A stretch of DNA of 64,000 nucleotides from Bacillus sp. EB01. Its GTDB lineage: Bacteria; Bacillota; Bacilli; Bacillales; Cytobacillaceae. Under the pieces are notes generated by a model that saw nothing but the letters and a program-made list of their open reading frames with translations, had not been told where the DNA came from and searched no databases. The translations under genes and the position numbers were made by a program. Below, piece by piece: positions 26,801-35,233 of this stretch (its first letter is position 1; each line of letters opens with the position of its first letter). The stretch is from positions 2,930,971-2,994,970 of the forward strand of contig NZ_HG964497.1 of NCBI RefSeq assembly GCF_000613125.1. Direction: 5' to 3'.

Positions 26801-27196
26801 TTAAAAAAACACACCTGATTGTAAAATACAGTTTGCATATGGAGTTATTTCGCCTGTGCGAATGACCGCCTTGGCATTTTTCGTTAACTGTTTAAAATCT
26901 TCATGTGTAACCCGTTCCACATCAATGTCAGCAAATTTCCCGATAAGATAATCTTTTACTTTGGGATTATTCGCTTCAATTTCAGAAGCGATTACACATT
27001 TTTCAATGACCATATCGTCTGCGACCGCTTCGACCACTTCCTGAAAAGAAGGCTTTCCCGGAAGGAGAGCCAAATCAATTTTGGTCACTCCCTCCGGTAT
27101 TGGCAATCCAGCATCGGCAATCACTATAAAATCAGTATGGCCAAGGTCAGTTAGCACTTTGGCAATATGACTGTTCAATATACCATGGCGTTTCAT
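26801..27196 (-). CDS. rbsD: D-ribose pyranase
   Basis: The 131-residue enzyme interconverts the pyranose and furanose forms of ribose so that RbsK receives its substrate. Diagnostic residues are [15 protein letters not shown] at the start with the catalytic His, the [16 protein letters not shown] strand-loop and the C-terminal [13 protein letters not shown]. Length equals the B. subtilis protein. It sits two bases after rbsK. Confidence 0.95.
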   Translation of the reverse strand: MKRHGILNSHIAKVLTDLGHTDFIVIADAGLPIPEGVTKIDLALLPGKPSFQEVVEAVADDMVIEKCVIASEIEANNPKVKDYLIGKFADIDVERVTHEDFKQLTKNAKAVIRTGEITPYANCILQSGVFF

Positions 27197-27198
27197 GT

Positions 27199-28077
27199 CT
27201 ACAACCTCTCCTCTACTTCTTTCCGGCTAGGCATGCCGCCCTGCGCACCAAACTTTGTAACTGAAAGTGAAGCAGCCCGGTTTGCAAATTTCAGGCCTTC
27301 CTCAAAGCTTTTCCCTTCAGCAAGAGCAACCGCAAATGCCGCATTGAATGTATCCCCCGCACCTGTTGTATCAACAGCTTCTACTTTATAAGAAGGAACA
27401 ACAATCTCCTTCTCTCCATCATGGAAACGGACGCCATTTTTGCCCTCAGTGATAAATACTTTGTTTGGATATGCCAATAAAGCCTCGTGCAAATCCTTTC
27501 CATCGAACAGGATTGATGCTTCCAATTCATTCGGTGTGATGAATGCAGCTTTTTCGATAACATTCTTGCTAATCCGGCGGGCTGGTGCAGGATTTAATAG
27601 AAGTGGAACACCGAATTCCCGGCATTTTTCACTAACATACTCAACAGTTTCTTCAGGGATTTCCTGCTGGATCAGGACAATGTCCGAGTCACGAATCACA
27701 TCCAGGGCTTTTTCTACGAAGCCAGGAGTGACATAATCATTCGCTCCTTTTACAACAATGATGCTGTTGTCACCTTCGGTAAGAGTAATATGAGCCGTCC
27801 CACTCTCTATTCCTGTAACCGGTTCCACATACATCGTATTAACATTATTCTTTTTAAAATTGTCGAGGATTTCTTTTCCGAATGCATCGTCCCCCACACA
27901 GCCAACCATATATACCTCTGCCCCTAACCGGGCCGCTGCAACCGCCTGGTTTGCTCCTTTGCCGCCCGGTACAGTCTTGAAGGATTCACCCAAAATGGTT
28001 TCACCTTTGTCCGGTCTTTTCGAAGCGGTTACTACCAAATCCATCGAGGAACTTCCGATCACTGTTATTTTAGCCAT
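27199..28077 (-). CDS. rbsK: ribokinase
   Basis: The 292-residue PfkB-family kinase phosphorylates ribose to ribose 5-phosphate. It shows the N-terminal GSSSMDLV and [15 protein letters not shown] motifs (near 40) and the C-terminal signature [13 protein letters not shown] with catalytic Asp near 238. The start is ATG 28077 after GGTGGAGGACA; the upstream in-frame extension lies within rbsR. It overlaps the rbsR end by eight bases. Confidence 0.95.
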   Translation of the reverse strand: MAKITVIGSSSMDLVVTASKRPDKGETILGESFKTVPGGKGANQAVAAARLGAEVYMVGCVGDDAFGKEILDNFKKNNVNTMYVEPVTGIESGTAHITLTEGDNSIIVVKGANDYVTPGFVEKALDVIRDSDIVLIQQEIPEETVEYVSEKCREFGVPLLLNPAPARRISKNVIEKAAFITPNELEASILFDGKDLHEALLAYPNKVFITEGKNGVRFHDGEKEIVVPSYKVEAVDTTGAGDTFNAAFAVALAEGKSFEEGLKFANRAASLSVTKFGAQGGMPSRKEVEERL

Positions 28078-29059
28078 TGTCCTCCACCTTTCTAGTCGTC
28101 TGTCTTTCCACAAATGTAACTGACAACTGAATATTCTTTTCTTCCACATTTCCTTCTTCAAGAAGTTGAATCAACAGTTTTGCCGCCTCTCTTCCCATAT
28201 CATAGGCAGGCTGCCTAATCGTCGATAACGGCGGGAATAGCAAACTGCTGAGCGGTATATCATCATACCCAATAATTTGCAGATCATCAGGAATCGATAT
28301 ACCCCTTCTTAATGCCTCATGCAAAATCGCTGCGGCACCAAGGTCATTCCCGGCAATCACTCCATCTGTCTCGGGAAATTTATGAAATAATTCCTTAGCT
28401 GTCTTTTCGGCATCGGCAAAAGTAAACGAACCCGTACTCATCACATTAAAATCGACATTGGAATCGGCAAGTTCGTCCAAAGCTCCTTTGAATCGATCCT
28501 GCGCGGTCCTCATTTCAACCGGTCCCCTAAGCAGCGTAATCCGCTTGCTTCCCCTTTTAATGATTTCTCTCGCTGCCATCTTACCGCCAGTTATCCCATC
28601 TGCATAAACCGAAGGATGCATGGTGCTTGTCCGGTCGAGAAAAACCACTGGGATGGATAAATTTTCGTAGGAATCTGTTTCGTTCCGGTTCGTGGCCGAA
28701 ATGATACCGATTACATTATTTTGTTTAAATGTCTGGATGTAGTCACTTTCTTTAGCTGGCTGTTCATCAGCATTTCCAATAATCAGACGGAAATCACGCT
28801 CCTGCATTTCATCCTCAACACCACGGGCGAGTTCAGGAAAAAATGGGTTCCTTATATCCGGAAGCAGCAAACCGATTAACCTTGATTTCTTTTTATATAA
28901 CGATCTTGCTACTTCATTTGGTTTGTAATTCAGTTCATCAATCGCATTGTTTACTAGTTTCCTAGTATCCTCATGCACATAGCCTTTGTCATTCAAAGCT
29001 CTGGAAACGGTCGCGACCGATACTCCAGCTCTTTTGGCAACATCCCGGATGGTAACCAA
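28070..29059 (-). CDS. rbsR: LacI-family ribose operon repressor
   Basis: The protein has an N-terminal LacI helix-turn-helix (TIRDVAKRAGVSVATVSRAL) and a periplasmic-binding-protein-like effector domain closely resembling B. subtilis RbsR (ARSLYKKKSRLIGLLLPDI; RQPAYDMGREAAKLL). I take TTG 29059 as start because AGAGGTG lies upstream and the protein then begins MVTIRDVA as in homologues; a GTG at 29068 is the alternative. It represses rbs in the absence of ribose. It is the first gene of the operon, with its operator just upstream. Confidence 0.92.
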   Translation of the reverse strand: MVTIRDVAKRAGVSVATVSRALNDKGYVHEDTRKLVNNAIDELNYKPNEVARSLYKKKSRLIGLLLPDIRNPFFPELARGVEDEMQERDFRLIIGNADEQPAKESDYIQTFKQNNVIGIISATNRNETDSYENLSIPVVFLDRTSTMHPSVYADGITGGKMAAREIIKRGSKRITLLRGPVEMRTAQDRFKGALDELADSNVDFNVMSTGSFTFADAEKTAKELFHKFPETDGVIAGNDLGAAAILHEALRRGISIPDDLQIIGYDDIPLSSLLFPPLSTIRQPAYDMGREAAKLLIQLLEEGNVEEKNIQLSVTFVERQTTRKVEDNG

Positions 29060-29074
29060 TTCTTTCACCTCTAA

Positions 29075-29092
29075 TGTGTAACCGTTTACACA
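29075..29092 (-). promoter_or_regulatory. RbsR operator / cre site
   Basis: TGTGTAACCGTTTACACA is a near-perfect palindrome. Its core TGTAACCGTTTACA (29077-29090) fits the CcpA catabolite-response consensus TGWAANCGNTNWCA at every position. It lies 16 bases upstream of the rbsR start and downstream of a TATGAT candidate -10, so binding of RbsR or CcpA would block transcription. Confidence 0.85.
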
Positions 29093-29353
29093 TTGAGAGT
29101 ATCATAGAATATTTTTTTATGCAAACAGAAAACCCTCGCCGGTCCAATGCCAATATCAGGGAGTTAGGGGACATACTGCTAGATTCAGTTAAAACTAAAC
29201 CTAGAATTGCGACATAGGAGTCATTTATGAATAGTGTCAATGCTGCAAAAATTCAATGAAGCGAGGGCTCTCAAGTATTGGTGAGTGGTTTATCACCCAT
29301 TGATTAATCAGCGGGGAATGAAGAACCCACACCGATTGAATTTTCACTTTATC

Positions 29354-29458
29354 GCCCTGAATGAACTTTTTTTATCCCTGAATAAAAATTTTATAACCCT
29401 CAATTACAATTTTATAACCCTGAACAAATAATATATCGCCTCTATTCACAAGTCAGAC
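29354..29458. repeat. array of five 21-bp units, core NCCCTGAA
   Basis: Cores start at 29354 (GCCCTG), 29375 (TCCCTG), 29396 (ACCCTC), 29417 (ACCCTG) and 29438 (GCCTCT), again exactly 21 bases apart. The spacers are A/T-rich, often TTTTATA. It occupies the gap between the rbs promoter and the 5'-nucleotidase 3' end; the rest of that gap (29093-29353) shows no gene. Confidence 0.8.
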
Positions 29459-29521
29459 ACAACCGCCCACCCGTTAACACTACCAAGAGAACGAAAACTG
29501 ATTACTCCACTTGCTCAAAAT

Positions 29522-29556
29522 ATAAAAAGAGCTTGCCCGATAAGAGCAAACTCTTC
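29522..29556 (-). terminator. terminator of the 5'-nucleotidase gene
   Basis: AAGAG-TTGC pairs with GCAA-CTCTT with one-base interruptions. On the minus strand the stem is followed by TTTTTATATTTT. It begins about 15 bases after the stop codon. Confidence 0.75.
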
Positions 29557-29570
29557 TTGGAAACTATCTT

Positions 29571-31199
29571 TTAATGCATCGCTGATATATTAATAATCCG
29601 TCCTTCTGCTTCGTAAGCGATTGGAGATGTGAAGCTCTTTACAAAATCAACGGTTGCCTGAAGGTCTTCCGGGCCTTGGGCAGGATTTTCGCCGTACTCA
29701 CGGAGCTTATACTTGTCAGAGTAATGGTCATACATATAATTGTTGACAGTCAGTGTATACGTTGCATTCTGATCAATAGGAGTTCCATCGGCCAGGGTTA
29801 TTTCAGTCACTTTGCTGGTTGCGCTGTCCCATTTATAGCGGAAGCCGCCAATGGATGCATCTGGGCCGTAAGATGAAATTTGTGCATTCACAATTTCATC
29901 CATTTCCGATCCCAGTACTTCGACTGTGACCAATGTGTTGCCAAATGGCTGGATATTGTACAGTTCTTCCCAGGTAATTTCGCCTGCATTCAGGTTGGCA
30001 CGTATTCCTCCGCCATTCATCATGGCAAAGTCACTTCCCATTGCTGCATTCATTCCGTCTGCAATCAAATTCCCAAGAGCATTGTCGCCAAAATAATCTT
30101 TTGTTATATAACCACCTTGTAAAAAGACGCTTGCCTGCCCGATGACTTCATTCAATTTAGGCGCGATAGCGGTTGAGTATTTTTCCAAAATAGCGGATAC
30201 CTCAGGGTCAGGAGTGACTCCCTGTTGGATGACATCTACGATCTCTGCTTCTTTTTTAACAATATCCCCTGTCACTCGATCAATTTCAAGATCGATATCA
30301 GCAAAGGCTTTTCCATATTCCCCGGCTTGAACAATCAGCTTATTGTCGACTACGGCATCTACCTTTTGATGGTTGTGAGCGGCAACAATGACATCAACCT
30401 TATCACTGATTTCGGTGGCCATTTGCTCAATTTCTCCATTTGCAGATTCACCGGCCTGACTTCCAGGAACGTGGGCAAGGACGACAATTGCTTCCGCGCC
30501 GCGCTTGGTCAGTTCTGGAATATACTTGTTGATTGCTTCTGCTTCATCAGTAAATTCAATAGTTGTGATTCCTTTTGCAACCACATTGTTTGGTGTTTCG
30601 GTTGTTGCAACACCAATAAAGCCAATTTTTTGTCCTTTTACATTCTTTATGTAATATGGTGGTAGTACCAGTTCTCCACTGTCCTTATAGACTACATTGG
30701 CCGCGACCATTGGAAAATTGGTGCCGTCAAAGTTAGGTGTTCCATCAGGATGGTCTCCACCGTAAGTTAAACGAAGAAGTTCGTCAACACCTTCGTCAAA
30801 TTCGTGGTTTCCAACAGTTCCTACATCAAATCCAATCGATTCCATAATTTCAACAGTTGGCTCATCTTGAAACAGGGCTGATACAGGCGGGCTTCCTCCC
30901 ACCATGTCTCCGGAATGGACGATTAATGTGTTTTCATTGGTTTGTTCACGATCACGAAGATATGTAGCAAGGTAAGCAGCGTTTCCATATGTATTTGGGT
31001 CATTATTGAGCTGTTCGCTTACATTGATTTTGCCATGAAGATCGTTTACACTCAACAATTGAACTTTAACATTTTCTTTCTTCGCAAGACCTGGTGGAAC
31101 TTTATGTTCTTTAGCTGAAACTGAACTTCCAATCATTCCAGTCATTAATAGACTAATAGACATGGAAGCTGCCAATACTTTGTTGCTTAACCGCGCCAT
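29571..31199 (-). CDS. secreted 5'-nucleotidase / UDP-sugar hydrolase family
   Basis: The 542-residue exported enzyme hydrolyses extracellular nucleotides to nucleosides and phosphate. After a signal peptide (residues 1-29, ending VSA-KE) come the metallophosphatase motifs SVNDLHG, VHSGDMVGGSP, VGNHEFDEG and AAHNHQ. The C-terminal nucleotidase domain follows, with LGNLIADGM, MMNGGGIRANL and NIQPFGNTL. The ATG at 31199 follows AAGGGGGAA. Unlike B. subtilis YfkN it has no LPxT anchor, so it is released or loosely bound. The adjacent rbs operon could consume ribose derived from its products. Confidence 0.9.
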   Translation of the reverse strand: MARLSNKVLAASMSISLLMTGMIGSSVSAKEHKVPPGLAKKENVKVQLLSVNDLHGKINVSEQLNNDPNTYGNAAYLATYLRDREQTNENTLIVHSGDMVGGSPPVSALFQDEPTVEIMESIGFDVGTVGNHEFDEGVDELLRLTYGGDHPDGTPNFDGTNFPMVAANVVYKDSGELVLPPYYIKNVKGQKIGFIGVATTETPNNVVAKGITTIEFTDEAEAINKYIPELTKRGAEAIVVLAHVPGSQAGESANGEIEQMATEISDKVDVIVAAHNHQKVDAVVDNKLIVQAGEYGKAFADIDLEIDRVTGDIVKKEAEIVDVIQQGVTPDPEVSAILEKYSTAIAPKLNEVIGQASVFLQGGYITKDYFGDNALGNLIADGMNAAMGSDFAMMNGGGIRANLNAGEITWEELYNIQPFGNTLVTVEVLGSEMDEIVNAQISSYGPDASIGGFRYKWDSATSKVTEITLADGTPIDQNATYTLTVNNYMYDHYSDKYKLREYGENPAQGPEDLQATVDFVKSFTSPIAYEAEGRIINISAMH

Positions 31200-31464
31200 G
31201 AATTTTCCCCCTTTAATAATCGAGTACAAGGTGATTATAAAGAGGATTTGTTAAGTGTATGCCAGGAGTATTTTAAGGTTTTGTAAAGCGGGTTGTTATA
31301 GTGGGAAAATGATTAATTCGGCTTATTCATAAGCTAATAGACTCTAGTTCTTTTAGGCTACAATATTGCAAGTTTCCTATTTTTCCTATCCGCTCGCTCT
31401 TGTTGCTATTTCATTTGGCAAAGTAGAATCGTCCCCATCTGCGCCAGCAGGAAGGAACAAAAAA

Positions 31465-31507
31465 AGGGTCCGTCTTTCTATTATTTACGAATGAGAACCT
31501 CCCCTCT
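31465..31507. repeat. GGGACGG-type hairpin, degenerate (copy 7)
   Basis: AAGGGTCCGTCTTTCTA and GAATGAGAACCTCCCCT form an imperfect stem related to the other copies. It lies in the 31200-31718 gap, which has no gene. The nucleotidase promoter must lie near 31230. Confidence 0.45.
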
Positions 31508-31549
31508 TGGCAGCCTAAATAAAATATCGGCCGTTTCTAAAAATTTATC

Positions 31550-31630
31550 GCGTTGAATGAACTTTTTTATCCCTTATTCACAATTATTTCACCCACAACG
31601 AAGCATATATCCCCACTATTCATAATTCTG
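31550..31630. repeat. degenerate 20/21-bp array related to the one at 29354
   Basis: Cores GCGTTG (31550), TCCCTT (31570), ACCCAC (31591) and TCCCCA (31610) are 19 to 21 bases apart. Shared flanks with the 29354 array include TTTATCGC-TTGAATGAAC-TTTTTTATCCC at the start and TATTCA-A-GACACA at the end. The two arrays flank the nucleotidase gene in the same orientation. Confidence 0.6.
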
Positions 31631-31670
31631 ACACACGCAGCCACATGTAACACTATCCAATCAATAATAA

Positions 31671-31713
31671 AAAGGACGGCCCTCCTTTCATTTCGCAAAG
31701 GAGAACCGCCCTT
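31671..31713 (-). terminator. GGGACGG-type hairpin downstream of the SGNH gene
   Basis: AAAGGACGGCCCTCCTTT pairs with AAAGGAGAACCGCCCTT. On the minus strand the stem is followed by TTTTTATTATT, a convincing terminator. It ends six bases before the SGNH stop codon. Confidence 0.75.
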
Positions 31714-31718
31714 ATTAA

Positions 31719-32466
31719 CTATGAATTTCTTGTTCTTAGGTATGTTTTCCAGAACTGTTTGGCAATTGCTTCGTATCCTTCTAGGCTAATATGGATATCG
31801 GCATGGTTTGGAATGTATTCTTTTTCGTATTTTTTAATCAAGTCGGCTGTCGGTACAAAAACATCACCGTTTGCCAATGCCACCCTTTCAATCATTTGAT
31901 TAAAGCTAGACAGCAAAGGTAATAAAACAGCTAGCTTGGTTAGTCCGATGCGGGTATGGATTGTAATAGCCCATTACATAAACCTTTGTATTATCATTAA
32001 AACTATCAATCTGGCTGAGAATTAAGTGCAAGTTCCCACCAATTGTTTGTAGGACACTCGTGGCAAGTGAAGGGTTTTTCTGTATGTCTTCTAATTTAGC
32101 AAGCAAATCATTTGCCCCTATATCAATTGTTACCAGCTCAGCGTCCTTTATAGAAGCCCTTAATGAATTATACTTTGGATTGGCTTGGTTAGTCAGTTCA
32201 TTTAATATATTTGTAGTCCTATATCCCGAAACCCCATAATTGTCCAACTCAATTTTATATTGTGACTGTACAAATCTGTCAGACAGGTAGTCTACATATC
32301 CATCTTTATGTTCCCCGTAAGGCGTTCTCCCTGCTGCAAGCGAATCCCCCAATGCAACATAATCAAAATCCTTTTTAACAGCATTCTTCGCCGAGGCAGC
32401 AAAAGGCAGTGACAAAATCAGAGAGCTAATTATTAAACTGCTAGAAATTAATCTATTAAGCTTCAT
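31719..32466 (-). pseudogene. SGNH/GDSL hydrolase with a frameshift
   Basis: The first frame (32466 to 31906) encodes a signal peptide, block I DYVALGDSLAAG and block III DIGANDLL, then breaks after YNPYPHRT. The second frame (from about 31955 to 31719) carries on with a matching C-terminus: LSSFNQMIERVA and block V ADIHISLEGYEAIAKQFW, with the catalytic Asp-x-x-His. A single-base indel around 31940-31955 separates the halves. An intact gene would encode a secreted esterase or lipase of about 245 residues. Start context AAAGGAGGGGATTGAA is strong. It is either a recent mutation or a sequencing error. Confidence 0.85.
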
Positions 32467-32545
32467 TTCAATCCCCTCCTTTTGTCCTAATTATATTCTT
32501 TATTAAGAACTTATACCATCTTTAAAACGAAAAAGGAAACGTTAA

Positions 32546-32584
32546 AAAACTCCCTGGGAACTTACCTTTCATCCCAAGGAGTTT
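32546..32584 (-). terminator. terminator of the four-gene ATPase operon
   Basis: AAACTCC-TGGGA and TCCCA-GGAGTTT pair with one mismatch. The minus-strand sequence after the stem is TTTTTTAACG. It starts 25 bases after the stop codon at 32609. Confidence 0.85.
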
Positions 32585-32608
32585 GCTTATTAATATATTG
32601 CCTTTACA

Positions 32609-33046
32609 TTAAAACGGTGCCTCTTCTTTTTGCTGTATTACATACTCAAGAATTCGCAACTGAAGCTCCTCGAGGTTTCCATTCAAATGAACTTTCCCCG
32701 CTTCGTCTTTTGCGACAAAGTCCTTCAACTCGTTATTGAGCAGATGCTCAAGGCCGGAAAAAGCGTATCTCTCGGCTTCCTGGGTCAGCTGCTTATAGGT
32801 TCCAAGACTTCCATTCTTGTTAAAGTACAAGGAACGCAACGAAATCCAGTCGTGATCGGTGAGCGTTAGTGCCCTGCACAGCTCCTGTTTTTTCGGTATA
32901 TCTTCCTGTTCGTTCAGACGGCGTCCGACAAATGTACAAAGGATAAAGAATTCACTGTTTTGTGAGAATAACGTTTTTCCTAGTTCATGGTAAACTGGAA
33001 AGTGCTTTTCCGCTACGTAAATCCTCAGCTGTCCAATTTCATCCAT
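32609..33046 (-). CDS. unknown protein, fourth gene of the DndD-like operon
   Basis: I do not recognise this 145-residue soluble, acidic protein. It is predicted mostly helical, with no signal peptide, metal motif or HTH that I can see. Landmarks are VYHELGKTLF near residue 18 and LRILEYVIQQKEEAPF at the C-terminus. It does not show the pattern of DndE. It overlaps the ATPase stop by eight bases and ends the operon, so it is translated together with the ATPase and is probably an accessory subunit or regulator of it. Confidence 0.7.
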   Translation of the reverse strand: MDEIGQLRIYVAEKHFPVYHELGKTLFSQNSEFFILCTFVGRRLNEQEDIPKKQELCRALTLTDHDWISLRSLYFNKNGSLGTYKQLTQEAERYAFSGLEHLLNNELKDFVAKDEAGKVHLNGNLEELQLRILEYVIQQKEEAPF

Positions 33047-35051
33047 TCATTCTCACCCCTTTGGCAAGCTCCATTGTGTTCGCCTCTTCAATGACTGTGA
33101 CACCTGGCTCAAGCGATGTTAATTTATAATATCTGCCAATCACATTTGATTCAGAGAACAATGCCTGCTCCTCCGGTCCGAATTCGCGGTCGGTGACTAG
33201 CAGTACCCATTGCGAACAAATCTGAGGCAAGTATTCAATCAAACCTTGCTGGTGAACAGAGGACAATCGGCCAAATGGCGTGTCCATCAATAGCGGCATT
33301 TCAAGAGTGGAATTCCCTCCTGCCACCTGGGCAAGTGCAGTTATAAAGCTGATTGATAAAACCTGACGCTGTCCCTGTGAAATGTTGGCTAGGAACGGTT
33401 GGTTGAAGGCATTCAAAACCTCAATCGAATAATCTGGCTTTATCTTCACTTTTTTAATCATCGCACGGCCTGCATCATCAAGCAGATAGTGCAGGTTTTG
33501 CTCTGTTGCCCTTTCCAGTTCTTCAATGACTTCCTTCTCAAAGGCTGCGATGAGCGAAGTCATGGAAGCGATCGACCTTTTTAAGACGTCGTGCTTCTGA
33601 AGGAGCTGCTCGCGGATGCCAGATTTACGTTTAAGTTCCTGGACCTCCTGTTCCTTGCGTATTAGCTCCTTCTTTAATTCTTCCTGTTCCTCTTCAAGCT
33701 TTTTCGAATCGAAATCCATCTGCACAAGTGATTGGGAAAGTTGTGTCCGCTCTTCGTTCAAAGACGTAATTTCATCCTCTCCAACTGAACGGAGACGGCC
33801 GTTAATTTGTTCAAGCTTCCATCTTACCTCTTCCTGCTGTGTATGGAGTTGTCTAACTTCATTTAAAATCACCGCACATGTATCAGCCCTGCCCTCAAGA
33901 AAGGACAATAGCTTCTCAATTGCCTGGTACAAATCATGGAGTGTTTTGTTCTTTTCGTAGGCCTCGACGGATTCCTTTAGTGAGACGAGTTGCTGCTGTG
34001 CATGCCGTTCATGATGGAGGTCATTCCCGCAAATACATCTCATGTCCTCAAGGAGCTGGGAAATGAACGATGATTCAATGCCGATAGTAGCCGAGTAATC
34101 AATTTCCCCTCGGAGTCTAGCTAGTGTTGCATGGTAGCTGTCCTCACCCAAAAGCAGCGGCAAGTATTTATTCATCATCCTGGCCTGGTCCATTTTTGCA
34201 GAAACTGAGTTCTGGATTTGGAGTGCTTCCCTCTCAAGACCTTCCCGTTCTAAAAATAAGCCCTTTATGCTTTCAAAATTCTTCAGCAGCCCGTCAACTT
34301 CCTGGAGCCTGTCTTCTGAAGCAATCCTGCTTGACATAAGTTCTTTTTGCTGTTCGGCCAAGCTCGCATCTTTTTGTTCCATTTCCGAAAGCTCTAAAAG
34401 TGCTCGTTTGTATTCACCTTTTGAATGCTGTTCAAGCTCTTTTTTAACTTTTGAAAAGAGTTTTTTCAATACTTCCCTGGACTTCATCACATGGTCAATC
34501 TTCAGCAGATTTTTTACCCCGATGGCAATCTCTTCGCGCTGTTGAAGGGCAACGCGGGTCAGCCGCTCAATCCTCTCTCCATCGAAAAAGAAGTAATGCT
34601 TAACACGTTCATCGACCATCTTTTGAATGAGCGGCTGGATGTCTTTTTCAGACGTCCATGATTCATTGGTTGTCTCATTTTCAAGGACAATACTGAACGG
34701 TTGTTCCTTTATCGTTCCGTCCTCGGCCTTCAAAGCGAAAAAGGACCGGGTTAACCGGAAGGAATGCTGTTGATTCATGAACCGGACAGTAACAGCAGAT
34801 TGTACCCCTTTTGGATTTTCCTCGAGCGCCTTCAGATTAGTCAGGATGATATTTGCTTCAGAGGAATCTTGGTCAAGCTTCGTATCTCCAAATAACGCAA
34901 GCATAATTGCCCGGTAAATTCCGGTTTTGCCTCTTCCGTTTTCTCCGAGCACAACTGTGACAATCTGTTCTCCGTTTGAAGCAGCAAATTGGATGGCCTG
35001 CTGGCCGTAATATTGGCGGAAGTTCTCCATCTCAAGAGAATGAATAATCAT
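33039..35051 (-). CDS. DndD/Rad50-like SMC-family ATPase
   Basis: The 670-residue protein has the bipartite ABC-ATPase layout of SMC/Rad50/DndD proteins. Walker A GENGRGKTG lies near residue 40, and two long coiled coils (about 190-300 and 370-500) flank a hook-like apex with CICGN near 337. The C-terminal signature ISQGQRQVLS lies near 555 and Walker B MPLLMDTPFGRLS near 590. VKHYFFFDGERIERL near 150 is typical of DndD-like ATPases. Such ATPases bind DNA and drive restriction or repair complexes. No dndB, dndC or dndE is beside it, so phosphorothioation is not supported. It overlaps both neighbours (ATGA junction upstream). Confidence 0.85.
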   Translation of the reverse strand: MIIHSLEMENFRQYYGQQAIQFAASNGEQIVTVVLGENGRGKTGIYRAIMLALFGDTKLDQDSSEANIILTNLKALEENPKGVQSAVTVRFMNQQHSFRLTRSFFALKAEDGTIKEQPFSIVLENETTNESWTSEKDIQPLIQKMVDERVKHYFFFDGERIERLTRVALQQREEIAIGVKNLLKIDHVMKSREVLKKLFSKVKKELEQHSKGEYKRALLELSEMEQKDASLAEQQKELMSSRIASEDRLQEVDGLLKNFESIKGLFLEREGLEREALQIQNSVSAKMDQARMMNKYLPLLLGEDSYHATLARLRGEIDYSATIGIESSFISQLLEDMRCICGNDLHHERHAQQQLVSLKESVEAYEKNKTLHDLYQAIEKLLSFLEGRADTCAVILNEVRQLHTQQEEVRWKLEQINGRLRSVGEDEITSLNEERTQLSQSLVQMDFDSKKLEEEQEELKKELIRKEQEVQELKRKSGIREQLLQKHDVLKRSIASMTSLIAAFEKEVIEELERATEQNLHYLLDDAGRAMIKKVKIKPDYSIEVLNAFNQPFLANISQGQRQVLSISFITALAQVAGGNSTLEMPLLMDTPFGRLSSVHQQGLIEYLPQICSQWVLLVTDREFGPEEQALFSESNVIGRYYKLTSLEPGVTVIEEANTMELAKGVRMNG

Positions 35052-35233
35052 TTACCACCACCTCCCATCTGCATTAGCTTTCTGTCCAGTACCCGTTCAA
35101 GTTTTTTTGCATGTGCCTCGACCGATAGCTGGCTTTCCTCTACCTGTTTGACGGTATCAATGATAAGCTCCAGCACCAGCGGGTCTTCTTCCTCCAATAA
35201 GGAGGATAAGCGGGCGATCAATACATTATCCAT
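35048..35233 (-). CDS. small coupled helical protein in DndD-like operon
   Basis: The 61-residue acidic protein looks like one long helix or helical hairpin (LSSLLEEEDPLVLELIIDTVKQ, then a coiled-coil-like KLERVLDRKL). It begins eight bases before the stop of the giant upstream gene and ends in the start of the ATPase gene, so all three are translationally coupled. I cannot name a family. Its size and position suggest an adaptor between the giant protein and the ATPase. Confidence 0.65.
   Translation of the reverse strand: MDNVLIARLSSLLEEEDPLVLELIIDTVKQVEESQLSVEAHAKKLERVLDRKLMQMGGGGK

Noticed and set aside
34841-35035. Antisense or alternate-frame proteins inside the large operon genes
   Set aside because: They are shadows of the conserved frames, with no ribosome binding sites and no protein-like features.
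33039-35051. Assignment as a DNA phosphorothioation (dnd/ssp) locus
   Set aside because: Only the ATPase resembles DndD; no cysteine desulfurase, DndC-like or DndE-like gene is adjacent.
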